Counted from the stretch's first letter, positions 11,817-22,085 are shown. The stretch: DNA of 52,191 nt from Globomyces pollinis-pini (GCA_025399215.1 MU621206.1:1-52191); one strand, 5' to 3'. Notes: generated by a model from the sequence alone, not told the origin. Numbers and translations: made by a program.

Positions 11817-12290
11817 ATGTTTCTCTGTTGTGGAAGTAAAAAAGGTATCAATTACAAGTCCAATAATTGACTAGAGCAAATCCGAGTTAGTCCAGATGTA
11901 AAGAAAAGCAAGTCGGATATTAAACTCAATCCTACAACTCAATCATCACACTCCATTTTAATCAACACCACAAATGAAAATGACGAGAGTCCAAATATTG
12001 AAACAATAACTTCAAACCATACTGAAAAGAAGGATTCTATAGATGATGGACCTCCCAAAATGAAGGCATTTATGCAAGATGATTATGGTGAGAGAACGCG
12101 TAGTGTCAAAAAGAAACCACAAGTCGAAGCAGATATCATTGTTGAGGATGGATTTGAATTAGATTCACAGAATGAGGAAGGTTTACCAAATGTTGTACAA
12201 TCAGTTTCTCACAACATGAATTATACACGAAAACAAGTAGATACTGAACACACAGCAATACCATCTCATCCCTTTGCCACTTATGATTAG
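11817..12290 (+). CDS. Small hydrophilic protein with N-terminal MFLCCG acylation-type motif
   Basis: Two exons joined in frame by an intron of about 31 nt starting near 11845. The protein is about 147 aa. It begins MFLCCGSKK, a Cys-Cys cluster next to basic residues that suggests palmitoylation and membrane tethering (inference). The rest is polar, low in hydrophobics and probably disordered, with SVKKKPQVEADIIVEDGF and a C-terminal PSHPFATYD. No known domain was recognised. It is convergent with a 7TM-gene tail. Its last 67 codons are repeated, without a start codon, at 14435-14635, upstream of the complete 7TM gene. The gene therefore belongs to the duplicated block described separately. 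Confidence 0.7.
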
Positions 12291-12489
12291 CGATCTGAAG
12301 ATATAGTGTCGATATTATTCATTGGAAATGCGTCTCTAACCTTTATCAATATAACATGTAATAGAATATCAATGAAGATGAATTTTAATGATAATAATGC
12401 TATTTCAATGCGAGGTCTACATTAGTCTGATCAAAAACATTAACCGGAATGGCGCTTTTGTTTGTAGTTGTACCCACCTTACTTCCACT
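12090..12489. repeat. Direct 400-bp duplication, copy A
   Basis: Collinear with 14435-14834 at a constant offset of 2,345 bp, with scattered substitutions and no indels that I could detect. It contains the 3' end of the small MFLCCG gene and, on the other strand, the last 30 or so codons of a 7TM gene (VGTTTNKSAIPVNVFDQTN). Copy A stops matching just after tacccacctt. Confidence 0.85.
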
Positions 12490-12615
12490 TCCATACGTTT
12501 CGATGGTGGTGGGGCAATAGAGATTATCGTTTAGACTTCGCAATTGTACATTGGCACCGAGCTGTATCGGTTTTCTTACTAGATGGTTACTACTAAATTG
12601 ATATTCTTTATTCAA
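12400..12615 (-). pseudogene. C-terminal remnant of a 7TM-family gene
   Basis: An open segment of about 70 codons ends with the same C-terminal 27 residues as the intact 7TM gene at 14745-16388 (GTTTNKSAIPVNVFDQTNVDL). Upstream of that shared tail the sequence (YQFSSNHLVRKPIQLG...) is unrelated to the membrane domain. It instead matches DNA that also lies downstream of the truncated Crinkler copy near 26480-26513. It therefore looks like a broken gene tail left by the duplication rather than a gene. There is no start context and no membrane segment. Confidence 0.6.
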
Positions 12616-12726
12616 AATGAAGTATATAAGTAATATGAAAGGACACGAAAGCAGTTATCAAGGACCAATTGCATATTTGTTGAAGAAATGATGCATAGTT
12701 TTACTTTAACCGATTCATGAGCTCAA

Positions 12727-14255
12727 TCACGAACTCTCAACTACACTAAGTAACAATTTTCTTTCTTCTAATTGAGCAACAGCGGAGCAACTTCGTGTAG
12801 CGAAGCCAAAGTCAATTATATATGGGTTCTCAAATTCATCGATCAAGATATTCTCCTTCTTGATATCGTTATGAAGGATACCAGCCTCATGAATGCTGTT
12901 AAGTGTTTCCAATAATTTCTGACTCTGTTGTTCAGTGAATCCATGTGCCATAGTACGACAGACAGAAACACCAACACAATACAAAACTTCCTCCACAAAA
13001 CCATGGCAAACTAATCGAGGTATACCATTTCCTTGTAGTCCTGATAACTGCTGATACACAGAAACCTCATTGAGCAATTCTGGAAGCATTTCTCTGTGTT
13101 TGGCAATGTCAGCAACCTTGAGAGCAATTTGGCTAGATCCATAGAAAACCAAATACACTTTGCTTCTTCTTCACCAAGAACTGTATCGAAATTGAAATCA
13201 CCAACATCAAAATCTTGGGCTTGCTGGTTAATTTGAATTTCGGACGACAGTGGATTGCCTCTACTGGATTTTGATGAAGGAGGCGAATCCATTTTAACAT
13301 GGTTGACGATGCTATTGAAATACGAAAAGCATTGTTGGACGGTAGGGTATTGAGCATTAAAGGAAATTCCCTCAGAAGCGTACAACGTTTCGTGGACCGG
13401 AGATCCTTCACAAACCGCACATTCTTGATGTCGATAAACAAACCAAGTGTTTTCGTACGACGATAAAATTCCATATTTTCTGTAGTTCAAGCGCATATAA
13501 TGGTACAGTTGATTAACAGCAGAAGCAGTAGTAGGTGTTGTGTCATAAGTGTTTGCAATGTCGGGGTCACTCAAGGTCCATTTACCCTTTTCTTCAATAA
13601 CAGCAACAAGTTCGCCATTTCGTACCATCAAGTGGTCAGGTTGTCCATTACAACGAATCTCCCCGACAGTAACAAAATCTGAATGAGGTAGGAAACATTG
13701 AGCTGACACATCAAGTAAATTATCCTTAATGAACGGTTGTAATGTTTGAGCTTCTCTGACAATGTTTCTTGGCATAAAAACTGGCCTCTCAACTCTCTGA
13801 GAATGCTGGTCATGATTATCATCAATCCAATCGACAACTGATTGTAAAAAACCAGCCCATAAAAAAAGATGAGTTGGTCTGTGCCAAGGGGTTCTTCCTT
13901 CCGAACTGTTGGGTGTCGTCACAGCATTTACATATACCGCCTGTGGAAGGGGCCATAGCATGTGCTCGTCCATTGTAATGGTATCATTTATCGAGCGAAC
14001 AATCAGTGGCTGTTGAAAAGAACTAACCGGTTGCTCAATAATGAACAATAGGGTATCTCCGGGAATAGCTACACCATCAGGCAAGTGTAGAGAGAACTGA
14101 CTAAGTTCGTTAGGAGGAGTGTTTGGAAAGTAAGCAACAATCAAGTCATCAATATCTGTTAGTGGCCTACGTCTCTGATGCTCTCCAAAATAATGCGTTT
14201 CAACCTTCACTGGTCTATTTGTGAGGTATTTGATGTAGAATTGTTTGTTTTCCAT
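12727..14255 (-). pseudogene. Crinkler-type effector: header, REase-like domain and protein kinase, with a frame break
   Basis: Upstream part (14255 to about 13165): a ubiquitin-like header (about residues 1-100; FYIKYLTNRPVKVE, PLIVRS). It is followed by a region with PDHLMV...VAVIEEKGKW, fitting the D...ExK core of restriction-endonuclease-fold domains, and YGILSSYENTWFVYR. Downstream part (13158-12727): a small kinase domain with IALKVAD (ATP-binding Lys), LHNDIKKENIL (catalytic loop with HND in place of HRD) and IDFGFA (DFG). The two parts are in different frames; the shift falls at about 13160-13175, inside the glycine-rich loop. No GT-AG intron restores the frame, so this is a one-base mutation or a sequencing error. 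Crinkler/CR effectors of this layout are known from chytrids, Rozella, oomycetes and glomeromycetes. An ATG 12 codons upstream (14291) is also possible. Confidence 0.8.
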
Positions 14256-14364
14256 TTTGTCAGAAAAAAGGGAAAGTTTTGACAAATCCAAACCACAATT
14301 CCGTTACTAGTACTGGTTACTGGCTGTGCTGTCTTGAAGTATCTATTTGAATCAGTAAAGTAGA

Positions 14365-14415
14365 TTACAGATATGGGTTCCCAGATTCATTAATAGTAGG
14401 AGATTCCCTCAGAAT
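14365..14415 (-). pseudogene. Decayed relic of the Crinkler kinase catalytic region
   Basis: The minus strand reads RESPTINESGNPYL followed by a stop. It aligns with KENILIDEFENPYI of the kinase at 12727-13158, and the DNA (atatgggttcccagattcatt) matches as well. It is too short and degenerate to be functional. It lies between the Crinkler start and duplication copy B. Confidence 0.5.
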
Positions 14416-14434
14416 AGTTACTTATTATACAAGA

Positions 14435-14834
14435 GAGAGAACGCATAGTGTCATAAAGAAAGCACAAGTCGAAGCAGTTATCCTCGTTGAGGATGGATTT
14501 GAACTAGAGTTACAGAATGAGGAAGGTTTACCAAATGTTGTACAATCAGTTTCTCACAACATGAATTATACAAGAAAACAAGTAGATACTGAACCCACAG
14601 CAATACCATCTCATCCCTTTGCCACTTATGATTAGCGATCTGAAGATATAGTGTCGATATTATTCATTGGAAATGCGTCTCTAACCTTTATCAATATAAC
14701 ATGTAATAGAATATCAATGAAGATGAATTTTAATGATAATAATGCTATTTCAATGCGAGGTCTACATTAGTCTGATCAAAAACATTAACCGGAATGGCGC
14801 TTTTGTTTGTAGTTGTACCCACCTTATTTCCACT
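14435..14834. repeat. Direct 400-bp duplication, copy B
   Basis: Partner of 12090-12489. The plus strand keeps the reading frame of the small MFLCCG protein's C-terminal part (ending PSHPFATYD near 14635) but has no start or first exon. The minus strand holds the functional C-terminal tail of the complete 7TM gene. Confidence 0.85.
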
Positions 14835-16388
14835 CTTGTAAGTAGAGGTATAACCTGACTTGATACTACTATCCATTTCTTTGAAGATGACTGGGATTCT
14901 TGTAAGTAGTAAGAAATTGAGGTTGAAATGAAGAGCTCGTATAAATTGTTTACCACCATTCATTGCTAAATGCTGCTTATCATTCGTCATAAAGTCGTTA
15001 TTGGAAATTTGGCTTGAATACACCACAAAAGTGATCATTAATACCACTTGAAAACACATTGCAATTGGGAACACTAGATCCAATGCACAGATTTGTTTCA
15101 CGATATTCCGAATAGTTCGTTCCCCATCATACATATTGAAAACAATGTAGTACACAATAATTGTAGTTGGTATGATATTCCATAAAAACATTACTAGTAC
15201 CCACCAGTAATTTAACGACCTCCAACTTTGTCTGAAATCCGAATTACAAAATTCATTGTCATAAAATGAAGGTACGTTGCAATAACCAGTGTAAACTGCA
15301 CCAGAAAATAGTATATGTAGAGATACCAATAATACACAAACTGGAATCACAGTCCATCTTGGAATGAAGGCAAGTTTGATCGAGTATAACTGGTAAGTAG
15401 TCAAAGATACACTTGAAAGAGTTGCCAATCCATAGAGTGCGTTATTGATTGCAACATGAAGGTTGTATTCTGATATTTGATCATAAATTTTACATTCATT
15501 CCATAAATAAAGTATAGATAGAACCATCCAGTAACCTTGATTCATAAACCAGAATACCATAAAAGGTTTCTTCACCTTCACATACTGATAAACAGCAAAC
15601 AGAAATCCGATGCTATAAAGAGATAAACTAATCAGCATCTGGATGATACTCCAATAGTCCCATGAAATATTGGGATTTGGATTTGGATTTAATGGAACTA
15701 AATCAGATGATGGGAAGTACGTTATCCTAACTGTCAATAGATTTTAATTTGTTTACCATTTTTGTGAAATCGTCCCAGAGTTGTATTTTCTAAGCTCTCC
15801 TGTAAACATTCCATTTGTATTGTCAGTGATGTTCGTTGGTTTGGTTGATAACGAGTATTTAATGGCTTCCCCAGTACAAGTTGTATTGGGATACACTTTA
15901 AATTCGCCGTCAGTTGAACATTTGTAATATTGATCAATGCATAAATCATTTCCAAGTATCATAACGTCTAAAAAGCCTTTAAACAGTGATCCATCTATTG
16001 GTTGAATTGAACAGTATGTTTGTCCAGCTGCACCAGAAAATATCACCGATTCATAGGTACTTAAATTATCATCAACTATAGTTGGTGACCCACTTGCCCA
16101 ATTGTTGGTTTTCTTTGGATAAATAGACGCAGAGCAACAAGAATCGTATAGTTCACTATCCTTGTTTCCACAGTATCCAATTGGGGATTCAAGGTATGTG
16201 TAGAATTCTGCCCATGTTTCTCCTTCAGTTGGAGTGTATGCAGTTACGCTGGACATATTGAACAGATACATAGCATTGGGTGGTCCACTACAGTCCATTA
16301 CATCATACCATTGAGATTGTAAAACCTTAGTAGATTGTGCCAAATAATAGAATAGAGCATTTGTAATGAGGTAGTGCGACTTAAACAT
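14745..16388 (-). CDS. Secreted Cys-rich ectodomain plus seven-helix membrane protein
   Basis: 537 aa in two exons (15757-16388; 14745-15726) with a 30-nt intron at the ectodomain/membrane boundary (QKW|ITYFP). A signal peptide is followed by about 190 residues with eight conserved Cys: CSGPPNAMY, YCGN, DSCC, TYCS, LCIDQYYKC, TTC. N-glycosylation sequons are present. The C-terminal half shows about seven hydrophobic segments (for example MLISLSLYSIGFLFAVY, WVLVMFLWNIIPTTIIVYY, ICALDLVFPIAMCFQVVLM) and a polar tail. The family also occurs at 36464-38033 and 1-121. Orientation and topology resemble a cell-surface receptor, but no known GPCR family signature was recognised. The 3' end is inside duplication copy B. 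Confidence 0.85.
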
Positions 16389-16801
16389 TGGAAGTAAGAG
16401 TCGAGAAGTGGAGATATCAGAGTCGTTTGCTCAACATGGAGAATCACAAGTGGGTTCACGTAAATCAGGCGATAAATTGATTTGCGGGTCTACTGACATA
16501 GGAAACTAAGGTTGAATCTAATCTGATTTTAAGTATTTTGGTCAGATGTTGCAGGTGAACCGACTTATCAAACTACTATTAAGTTTATACTCTTGTTTTG
16601 TCCCCACTCATCGCGAAACCTACAAAAATATAGTACAACATTGCAATCAATGATATAACCATGAATCGGTAGTGGTCATTCGGAACTAATGTGCGGAGTT
16701 TAATTAAATCGCGGTTATGGTACACTAAAGCTTAATTTTGGCATGGATTTTCAATGTAAACAAATACGATTCACAAAACTTCATTGCTCATCATTTAACT
16801 A
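16389..16801. other. Divergent intergenic region
   Basis: 413 bp between the 7TM gene and the C2HC zinc-finger gene; probably promoters for both. No open coding stretch or repeat was identified. Confidence 0.45.
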
Positions 16802-17662
16802 ATGGAAGATTTAAATGAACGTAAAAAAGCATTGTTGAAAAGGTTGAATCAAGAGTATGTTCTAAACAACAATGTATTGGAAAAACGTATAATACAAAAA
16901 CAGACTCCAACAAAAAAGAGAAATCAAAGGAATCCATCATCTTCTACAACCACTTCTTTCAAAAGTTTGGAAGAATCTAGAGATGACTATGTTGCTAATT
17001 TAAAGAACAGAATAAAGGAACTAGAGGCAAGATCTCCAAAGGAAAGAAAGAGGGAATCAAAACGTGAATTAAAATCTAATGATCAAACTACTAAACTCAA
17101 ACTAAGCGAAAATCAAATACATAATCAACAGTTAAGAGATACCAAGTTGCATAGTATCCCAAAAGAAACCGAAACGGATATGATCTTAATACCATGTGGT
17201 AACTTTTAAGCAACTATTAAATAGCTAGAATCATGTGGTAGAAAATTTAGAGAAGAGAGGATAGAGATACACGAAGAGAAATGCCGAAAGATTGTAAAAC
17301 ATCGAGCAGTGTTTGATGAGACGGCAATGAGAACGAGAGGGACAGATATGGCAAAATACATCAAATCCGAAAATACCAGTGATAGAGTTGCATCTAAGCC
17401 AACCGGAAAAGTTAATGGTGCTAAAAATAAAACGGGAACAGAAGCAACCCAAAAGAAGAGTAATGTTCTATATGTACTGATATGAATAGAAACTGATGGG
17501 AAAACTCGAGTCAATCCATTCACACTTCCAAATGACGAAGAAGTTAAACAAGCGAATGAATGTCCACACTGTCTTCGAAGATTCTCTCCTACAGCATTTG
17601 AACGACATGTTCCGATCTGTCAAAAGCTTACCAGTGCACCAAAGCGAGCTGTCTATCGATAA
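16802..17662 (+). CDS. C2HC zinc-finger protein (ZC2HC1-like)
   Basis: Three exons, about 265 aa; introns near 17197-17226 and 17459-17488 join in frame. The N-terminal 130 residues are charged and coiled-coil-like (MEDLNERKKALLKRLNQEYVL, LKNRIKELEARS). Two C2HC fingers follow: CESCGRKFREERIEIHEEKC (the first Cys completed across intron 1) and CPHCLRRFSPTAFERHVPIC. After finger 1, KIVKHRAVFD is the typical ZC2HC1 continuation. The family is associated with cilia and centrosomes in several flagellated eukaryotes, but its molecular role is not established. Presence next to RSPH1 fits a flagellated organism. Confidence 0.8.
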
Positions 17663-17909
17663 GAAGGATGGAATTATATACACTTATAAATAAATATACT
17701 TTTAATAACCGTTAAAGATACTGTTGCTGTGAAAGCATTGTCTACTAATATGTAATCTGTAAAATCAAAACTATTCTCCTATGTCAATATATACTTTAAT
17801 ATTCACACAAGAGACTGATCTATAATTGCTATACCATTAGGACCATCATACACATAAATCCACTTGTTGATCCTGTACCTGTGATGGTTGGCAGAGAAAA
17901 TTTCAACAT

Positions 17910-18679
17910 TCAAATTAGCATTACTTTATTATCGTTGACCAAGTTTCTTACATTATCATAACAAATCAAGAAAATATCACCTTTAGAGAGTTGGACAGTC
18001 TCTTGTTGATTGTCCAAAAGAATTTGTCCAACTTCTTCTAATACTTTACAAAATACACCATCTTTTAAGTTTGGCCTTGAAACTAATACTTAAAGATAAA
18101 AAACATACTCATTTCATCTTCTGTTAATGATTGTAGTTGTGGTGGTAAATTTTTCAAGAATGATTCTGAATGGTATCTAGATAGTATTTCATGAAACCTA
18201 CAAGAAGTTCTAGTACAGATCTTGATTTTACCTAGTACAATATTCTAATTCATGCTTTGATAATTTAAAGCGCTCTTCTCGTTCAATCAACAGAAACTGT
18301 GTATATTTTTCCAACTGATATTCAACTAAATCTAACTCTATTACCTTTTCCATTCTACATCTCAAATAGCTCCTTATCATGTACTTGATTCTCTCTATTT
18401 CTTGTTGTAATATAAATAAAACAAAAGGATCCTGTTGTCTCTCAGTAATATTTGATTCCACCAGTTCAGTCTATTTCCTTTAATTGACTACCTGAATACC
18501 TGTGATTGAATTTTTTCTGTTAGAGATTCTACTAAATTATGTTTGTATTCTAGTAATTCAGGAGCATGAAGCTCATTTTGCCATGCAGTTAGCATTAAAG
18601 ACACAGTATCAATATCCTCTGGTAATTGTTCATAATCATCATCCAGAGTTCCAACAATTGCTTCAATTTCGGCCAACAT
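17910..18679 (-). CDS. SLD5: GINS complex subunit SLD5
   Basis: GINS is part of the CMG replicative helicase. The protein is about 215 aa. The N-terminal half is helical: PEDIDTVSLMLTAWQNELHAPELL, then IERIKYMIRSYLRCRMEKVIE (the A-domain core, with the LRxRxxKIE-type signature). A B-domain-like C-terminus is VFCKVLEE...GDIFLICYDNVRNLV ending KVMLI, as in SLD5. Four exons: one intron follows QSQ at about 18466-18494, one lies near 18200-18232 and one near 18080-18105. The last acceptor is ambiguous between two AGs 6 nt apart; both keep the frame. Start is the ATG at 18677-18679. Confidence 0.88.
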
Positions 18680-18727
18680 ATTGAACAAAAGAAAAGTCCG
18701 AAAACAAGATAAAACATAAACCATTTA

Positions 18728-19474
18728 TTATTCAGCGACTACAGCAGGTACCATTGCAACTAACTTTGGATCAGTTACCATTTTGCTGTAACCGGAACTT
18801 GGGAATGATAGTTTTACTGGCATTTCCATCTCATCATCATTGATAAAGACTCCAGATATAACATGATCTGCATGAATAACACTACCCTCTCCTTTGAGGC
18901 TACCATTAACCCATACTCCTTTCTTTTTGCCCCCAGTCGCGTAATGATAAATGCCTAAGTTTTATTACAAACACACCCTTACCAATTCCATGTTTAACAT
19001 CTTCTTCCCAATCTCCTTGATAAACATCGCCATTAACATAGACATAGACTCCTTGGCCGTGTCGTTTACCATTGGCAAATGAACCTATCATTAGAAAACA
19101 GATTCAAACCGTTATATTTAGACCCATCAGGATAGTTAAAGTATCCTTGTCCGTGACGAAGATTATCTTGATAGTCTCCTTTATAACGATGTCCAGCTGA
19201 TATATTAATATATCTTAAAGTCACCTTTCCATTTATATGTTCCTAAACCCTTTCTTTTTCCATTTGAATAAGAACCTTCATAAACATCTCCGTTTGGAAA
19301 GTTATTTTTTCCATTTCCATGACGTTCTTTTTGATCATTTCTTTCACCAACGTAGACCTAGAGATACAGATTAGCATGAAACCATTACTCCTATAATTGG
19401 ACCTTCATCCTTTTGATCTATGAGTAGTCAACAACAGCATTAACTTTACCTTCATCTTTCTCATCTTCGTCCAT
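18728..19474 (-). CDS. MORN-repeat radial spoke head protein (RSPH1-like)
   Basis: 200 aa from six exons with five introns of 25-32 nt, all joining in frame. An acidic start ([15 protein letters not shown]) is followed by about five MORN repeats: [68 protein letters not shown], then [17 protein letters not shown], and a short non-repeat tail. Repeat number, acidic N-terminus and order match RSPH1, a component of axonemal radial spokes. If correct, the organism builds motile flagella. MORN repeats also occur in PIP kinases and junctophilins, but no such domains are attached here. The stop lies 48 bp from the SLD5 start. Confidence 0.85.
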
Positions 19475-19594
19475 TTTTCAATGTTTGTTAAAAAACAGTC
19501 GTGTTCGCGTTTTCAAATCAGTCTCTTTGTCAACGGCCATCAAAAACATTTTCACCATCTTGATAACAACAATCAATCAATCAATTGATTTCAA
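19475..19594. promoter_or_regulatory. Probable bidirectional promoter (RSPH1 / MOB1)
   Basis: Only 120 bp separate the divergent ATGs. It contains a caat repeat run (caatcaatcaatcaattg) near 19570. Promoter function is inferred from spacing. Confidence 0.5.
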
Positions 19595-20412
19595 ATGAAT
19601 TTCTTTGGCAAGTATTTGAACATTGAAAGCTTTAATACTGTAGTAAATTTGGAAAATCAAAGGTTAAAGGTGCAAAACCATTGTTTTTGACTGAACCATA
19701 TCAAAGGTAATATCCCTATGTTAATCAGCAAGTTCTACACTAGTTAACGGATCATTTAAAAAGATATCTGTGTTGCCCAAATATGTAGATGAAAATGAAT
19801 GGTAAGGAGTTGAGTAATATTGTTAACTTTGTATTTCATCTTCTTGAACATTAACAGTTTCTAAATACTTGATTAGGTTGGCATCAAATACTCAGGATTT
19901 CTTCAACTTTATCGGAATCTTTTATGGAACAATTGTACATTATTTTATTAACCATTTCGATAGGTGGAATATTGTGACCAACAAACATGTCCTGCAATGA
20001 ATGCAGGACCCAATCATGAGTATCACTGGACAGATAGTCAAAAACGGTCTTTAAAGATTCATGCCGTTCAGTATATTGATTTTGTATTTTCATGGGTTCA
20101 AAATATGTTGGCAGATGAAAATATCTTTCCTACACGATCAGGTTTAATAATTTTGAATTTATAACAGGATATGCATTTCCAAAGGATTTTGGTATGACAG
20201 TTCGAATGATATTCAAACAATTATTTCGAGTTTTGGCACATATTTATCATTCCCATTATGATATTATATTGAATTTATCAGAGGAATCACATTTGAATAC
20301 ATTATTTGCACATTTTGTATGTTTTGCAAAAGTCTTTGATTTATTGGAGAAGAAAGAATTTATTCCTATGCAAGAATTGATTGAATCCTTAGAAGCAGCT
20401 GGTAGAATTTGA
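19595..20412 (+). CDS. MOB1: MOB kinase activator (MOB1 type)
   Basis: 209 aa in six exons; introns of 32, 26, 75, 29 and 26 nt can all be placed in frame. The start MNFFG leads to the SYQ/TLVNGSFKKI-type N-terminus and LPKYVDENEWLA. Zinc-binding core: VEYCDQQTCPAMNAGPNHEYHW (two Cys), paired with HIYHSHYD (two His). A typical C-terminal helix (HFVCFAKVFDLL) follows. MOB1 binds and activates NDR/LATS kinases in mitotic exit and Hippo-type signalling. The last eleven codons and the stop are repeated just downstream (20383-20446). Confidence 0.93.
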
Positions 20413-20446
20413 TTGAAGAATCCTTAGAAGCAGCTGGTAGAATTTG
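20383..20446. repeat. 34-bp tandem duplication across the MOB1 stop codon
   Basis: gaatccttagaagcagctgg and the following bases through the stop tgattga occur twice in succession (about 20383-20416 and 20417-20450). The second copy lies in the 3' UTR, so the protein is unchanged. It appears recent, because the copies are identical or nearly so. Confidence 0.85.
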
Positions 20447-20525
20447 ATTGAAATAAACTCTCATTTAAAAATCATCTTTTTTACGTGGCTACTAATTGAA
20501 ACACGCCTTGTAAAAAACTTGACAA

Positions 20526-22085
20526 ATGAATAATCAAATGGAAATTCAAGTTGTAGAACAACTATTGGAAAAGTGTTCATTAAATTCAAAAACAATGTTA
20601 ATTCTATGTCAATTGAATAAGAAATTCAAAGAACAATTTGATACTACTTACTATTGGAAATTATGCTTAAAGAAACAGTTAAAATTATCTTCATATTCCA
20701 AATTAGCAGTAGATAATATCGATTGTGAAATAGCATCGCTTGCACTGGAAGAGAGTAACTATTACAAACAACTATGTATTGGCTTTGACTCTTTCATTTC
20801 AAAATCTGACACCATTGAAAAATATCAGGAAATGTTATTTTGGAACTTTGTATCTACCAATTCAGATCTGTTCTCATTGATGCATCCAATTATACAGGAA
20901 AATTCACCAAAATTATCGTATCGATGGTATAAAAACGAATGTAATGTGGAATCATTGGAATTACTTGGGACGTCTGAATTTTCAATTCATGCCCCTCATT
21001 TAAAACTAAAATCTTTACCTGATACTATTGGTCTTTCAAGTTCACTTCGCGCCTTACATTTTGAATGTAATGATTTGGAATCTCTACCACATTCTATTGG
21101 ATTCTTAAAAACATTGGAATTTTTAAATCTCAATCAAAACAATCTGAAATCTTTACCCAAATCGTTTCAATTTCTTGAATCTTTAACCGAACTGTACTTG
21201 AACTTCAATCAATTCAATGAATTTCCTGTAGAAATTTTAAATTGTGCTAAATTGACCAATCTATGTATTACAAATTGTCAGATCGAAAAGGTTCCAGAAA
21301 GTCTGTCAAAAATGACAAATCTAAGCAAACTCAATTTGAAAAGTAATCAGCTCAAGGAATTACCTTCAGCTATAGGTAATTTATTGAATCTGGAAGACTT
21401 GTCTGCATCACTCAATCAAATCAGTGTACTGGACGAAGATTTCTTTACAAATTTACGAGAAATGATGTATCTTTACTTACACTACAACAACTTAACATCG
21501 GTACCGGAAAGTATAGGTGCTATGAATCGATTAGTATATCTTGATCTAGAGCATAATCATATCCAATCATTGCCAGAATCATTTGGAAATTTAACTTCAT
21601 TACGTGGACTGTTTCTTCAACGAAATCAATTAACAGAATTACCAAGTTCGATTACCAATCTAGTATCATTGGAAATGTTTCATTTAGGGCATAATCAATT
21701 GAAAAAATTACCATCAAACTTTGGAAACCTTGTATCATTGAGAGGATTGTATGTAGAAAACAATGAATTGACCAGCATTCCATCTTCAATTGGAAACCTT
21801 AACCTTCTTCGAGGTCTGTATCTACAAAATAATCAAATCCGTTTTATACCAAATACAATACCAAATCTGGAGTTGTTGGTTGAATTCAATATTGAAAATA
21901 ATCCAATACAGTCTTTATCCCCTGAAGTAACGAATTTCTTTGCCAGAAGACGAATCAAATTTACATATTATCGTTGGTATTATACTAAACGGACGACTAT
22001 TCTGTTTGGAGTTGGATCTATCCTCGTTGGTTTATTCGCGTATTATGGTGGATATTCACCATTAAGCGATCCGAATGTATTATAA
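20526..22085 (+). CDS. F-box-like, leucine-rich-repeat protein with C-terminal membrane anchor
   Basis: 519 aa, a single exon (unusual in this intron-rich window). The N-terminus (EQLLEKCSLNSKTMLIL, NKKFKEQF, YYWKLCLKKQ) looks like a degenerate F-box. Residues about 155-465 carry roughly thirteen LRRs of the SHOC2/Ras-suppressor type, with the pattern LPxSIGNLxxLxxLxLxxNxL. A basic stretch (FARRRIKFTYYRWYYTKR) is followed by one hydrophobic helix, TILFGVGSILVGLFAYYGG, near the C-terminus. This suggests a tail-anchored protein with LRRs in the cytosol. Binding partner is unknown; E3-ligase adaptor function is only suggested by the F-box-like start. Confidence 0.85.
   Translation: MNNQMEIQVVEQLLEKCSLNSKTMLILCQLNKKFKEQFDTTYYWKLCLKKQLKLSSYSKLAVDNIDCEIASLALEESNYYKQLCIGFDSFISKSDTIEKYQEMLFWNFVSTNSDLFSLMHPIIQENSPKLSYRWYKNECNVESLELLGTSEFSIHAPHLKLKSLPDTIGLSSSLRALHFECNDLESLPHSIGFLKTLEFLNLNQNNLKSLPKSFQFLESLTELYLNFNQFNEFPVEILNCAKLTNLCITNCQIEKVPESLSKMTNLSKLNLKSNQLKELPSAIGNLLNLEDLSASLNQISVLDEDFFTNLREMMYLYLHYNNLTSVPESIGAMNRLVYLDLEHNHIQSLPESFGNLTSLRGLFLQRNQLTELPSSITNLVSLEMFHLGHNQLKKLPSNFGNLVSLRGLYVENNELTSIPSSIGNLNLLRGLYLQNNQIRFIPNTIPNLELLVEFNIENNPIQSLSPEVTNFFARRRIKFTYYRWYYTKRTTILFGVGSILVGLFAYYGGYSPLSDPNVL

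Noticed and set aside
12400..12615. Independent small gene of 71 aa on the minus strand
   Set aside because: Its C-terminal part is the duplicated tail of the 7TM gene and its N-terminal part is Crinkler-flank DNA; a chimera of fragments fits better than a gene.
17813..17880. Minus-strand open stretch reading YRINKWIYVYDGPNGIAII just beyond the SLD5 stop
   Set aside because: Splicing it to SLD5 would replace the conserved KVMLI ending; too short alone and without a start.
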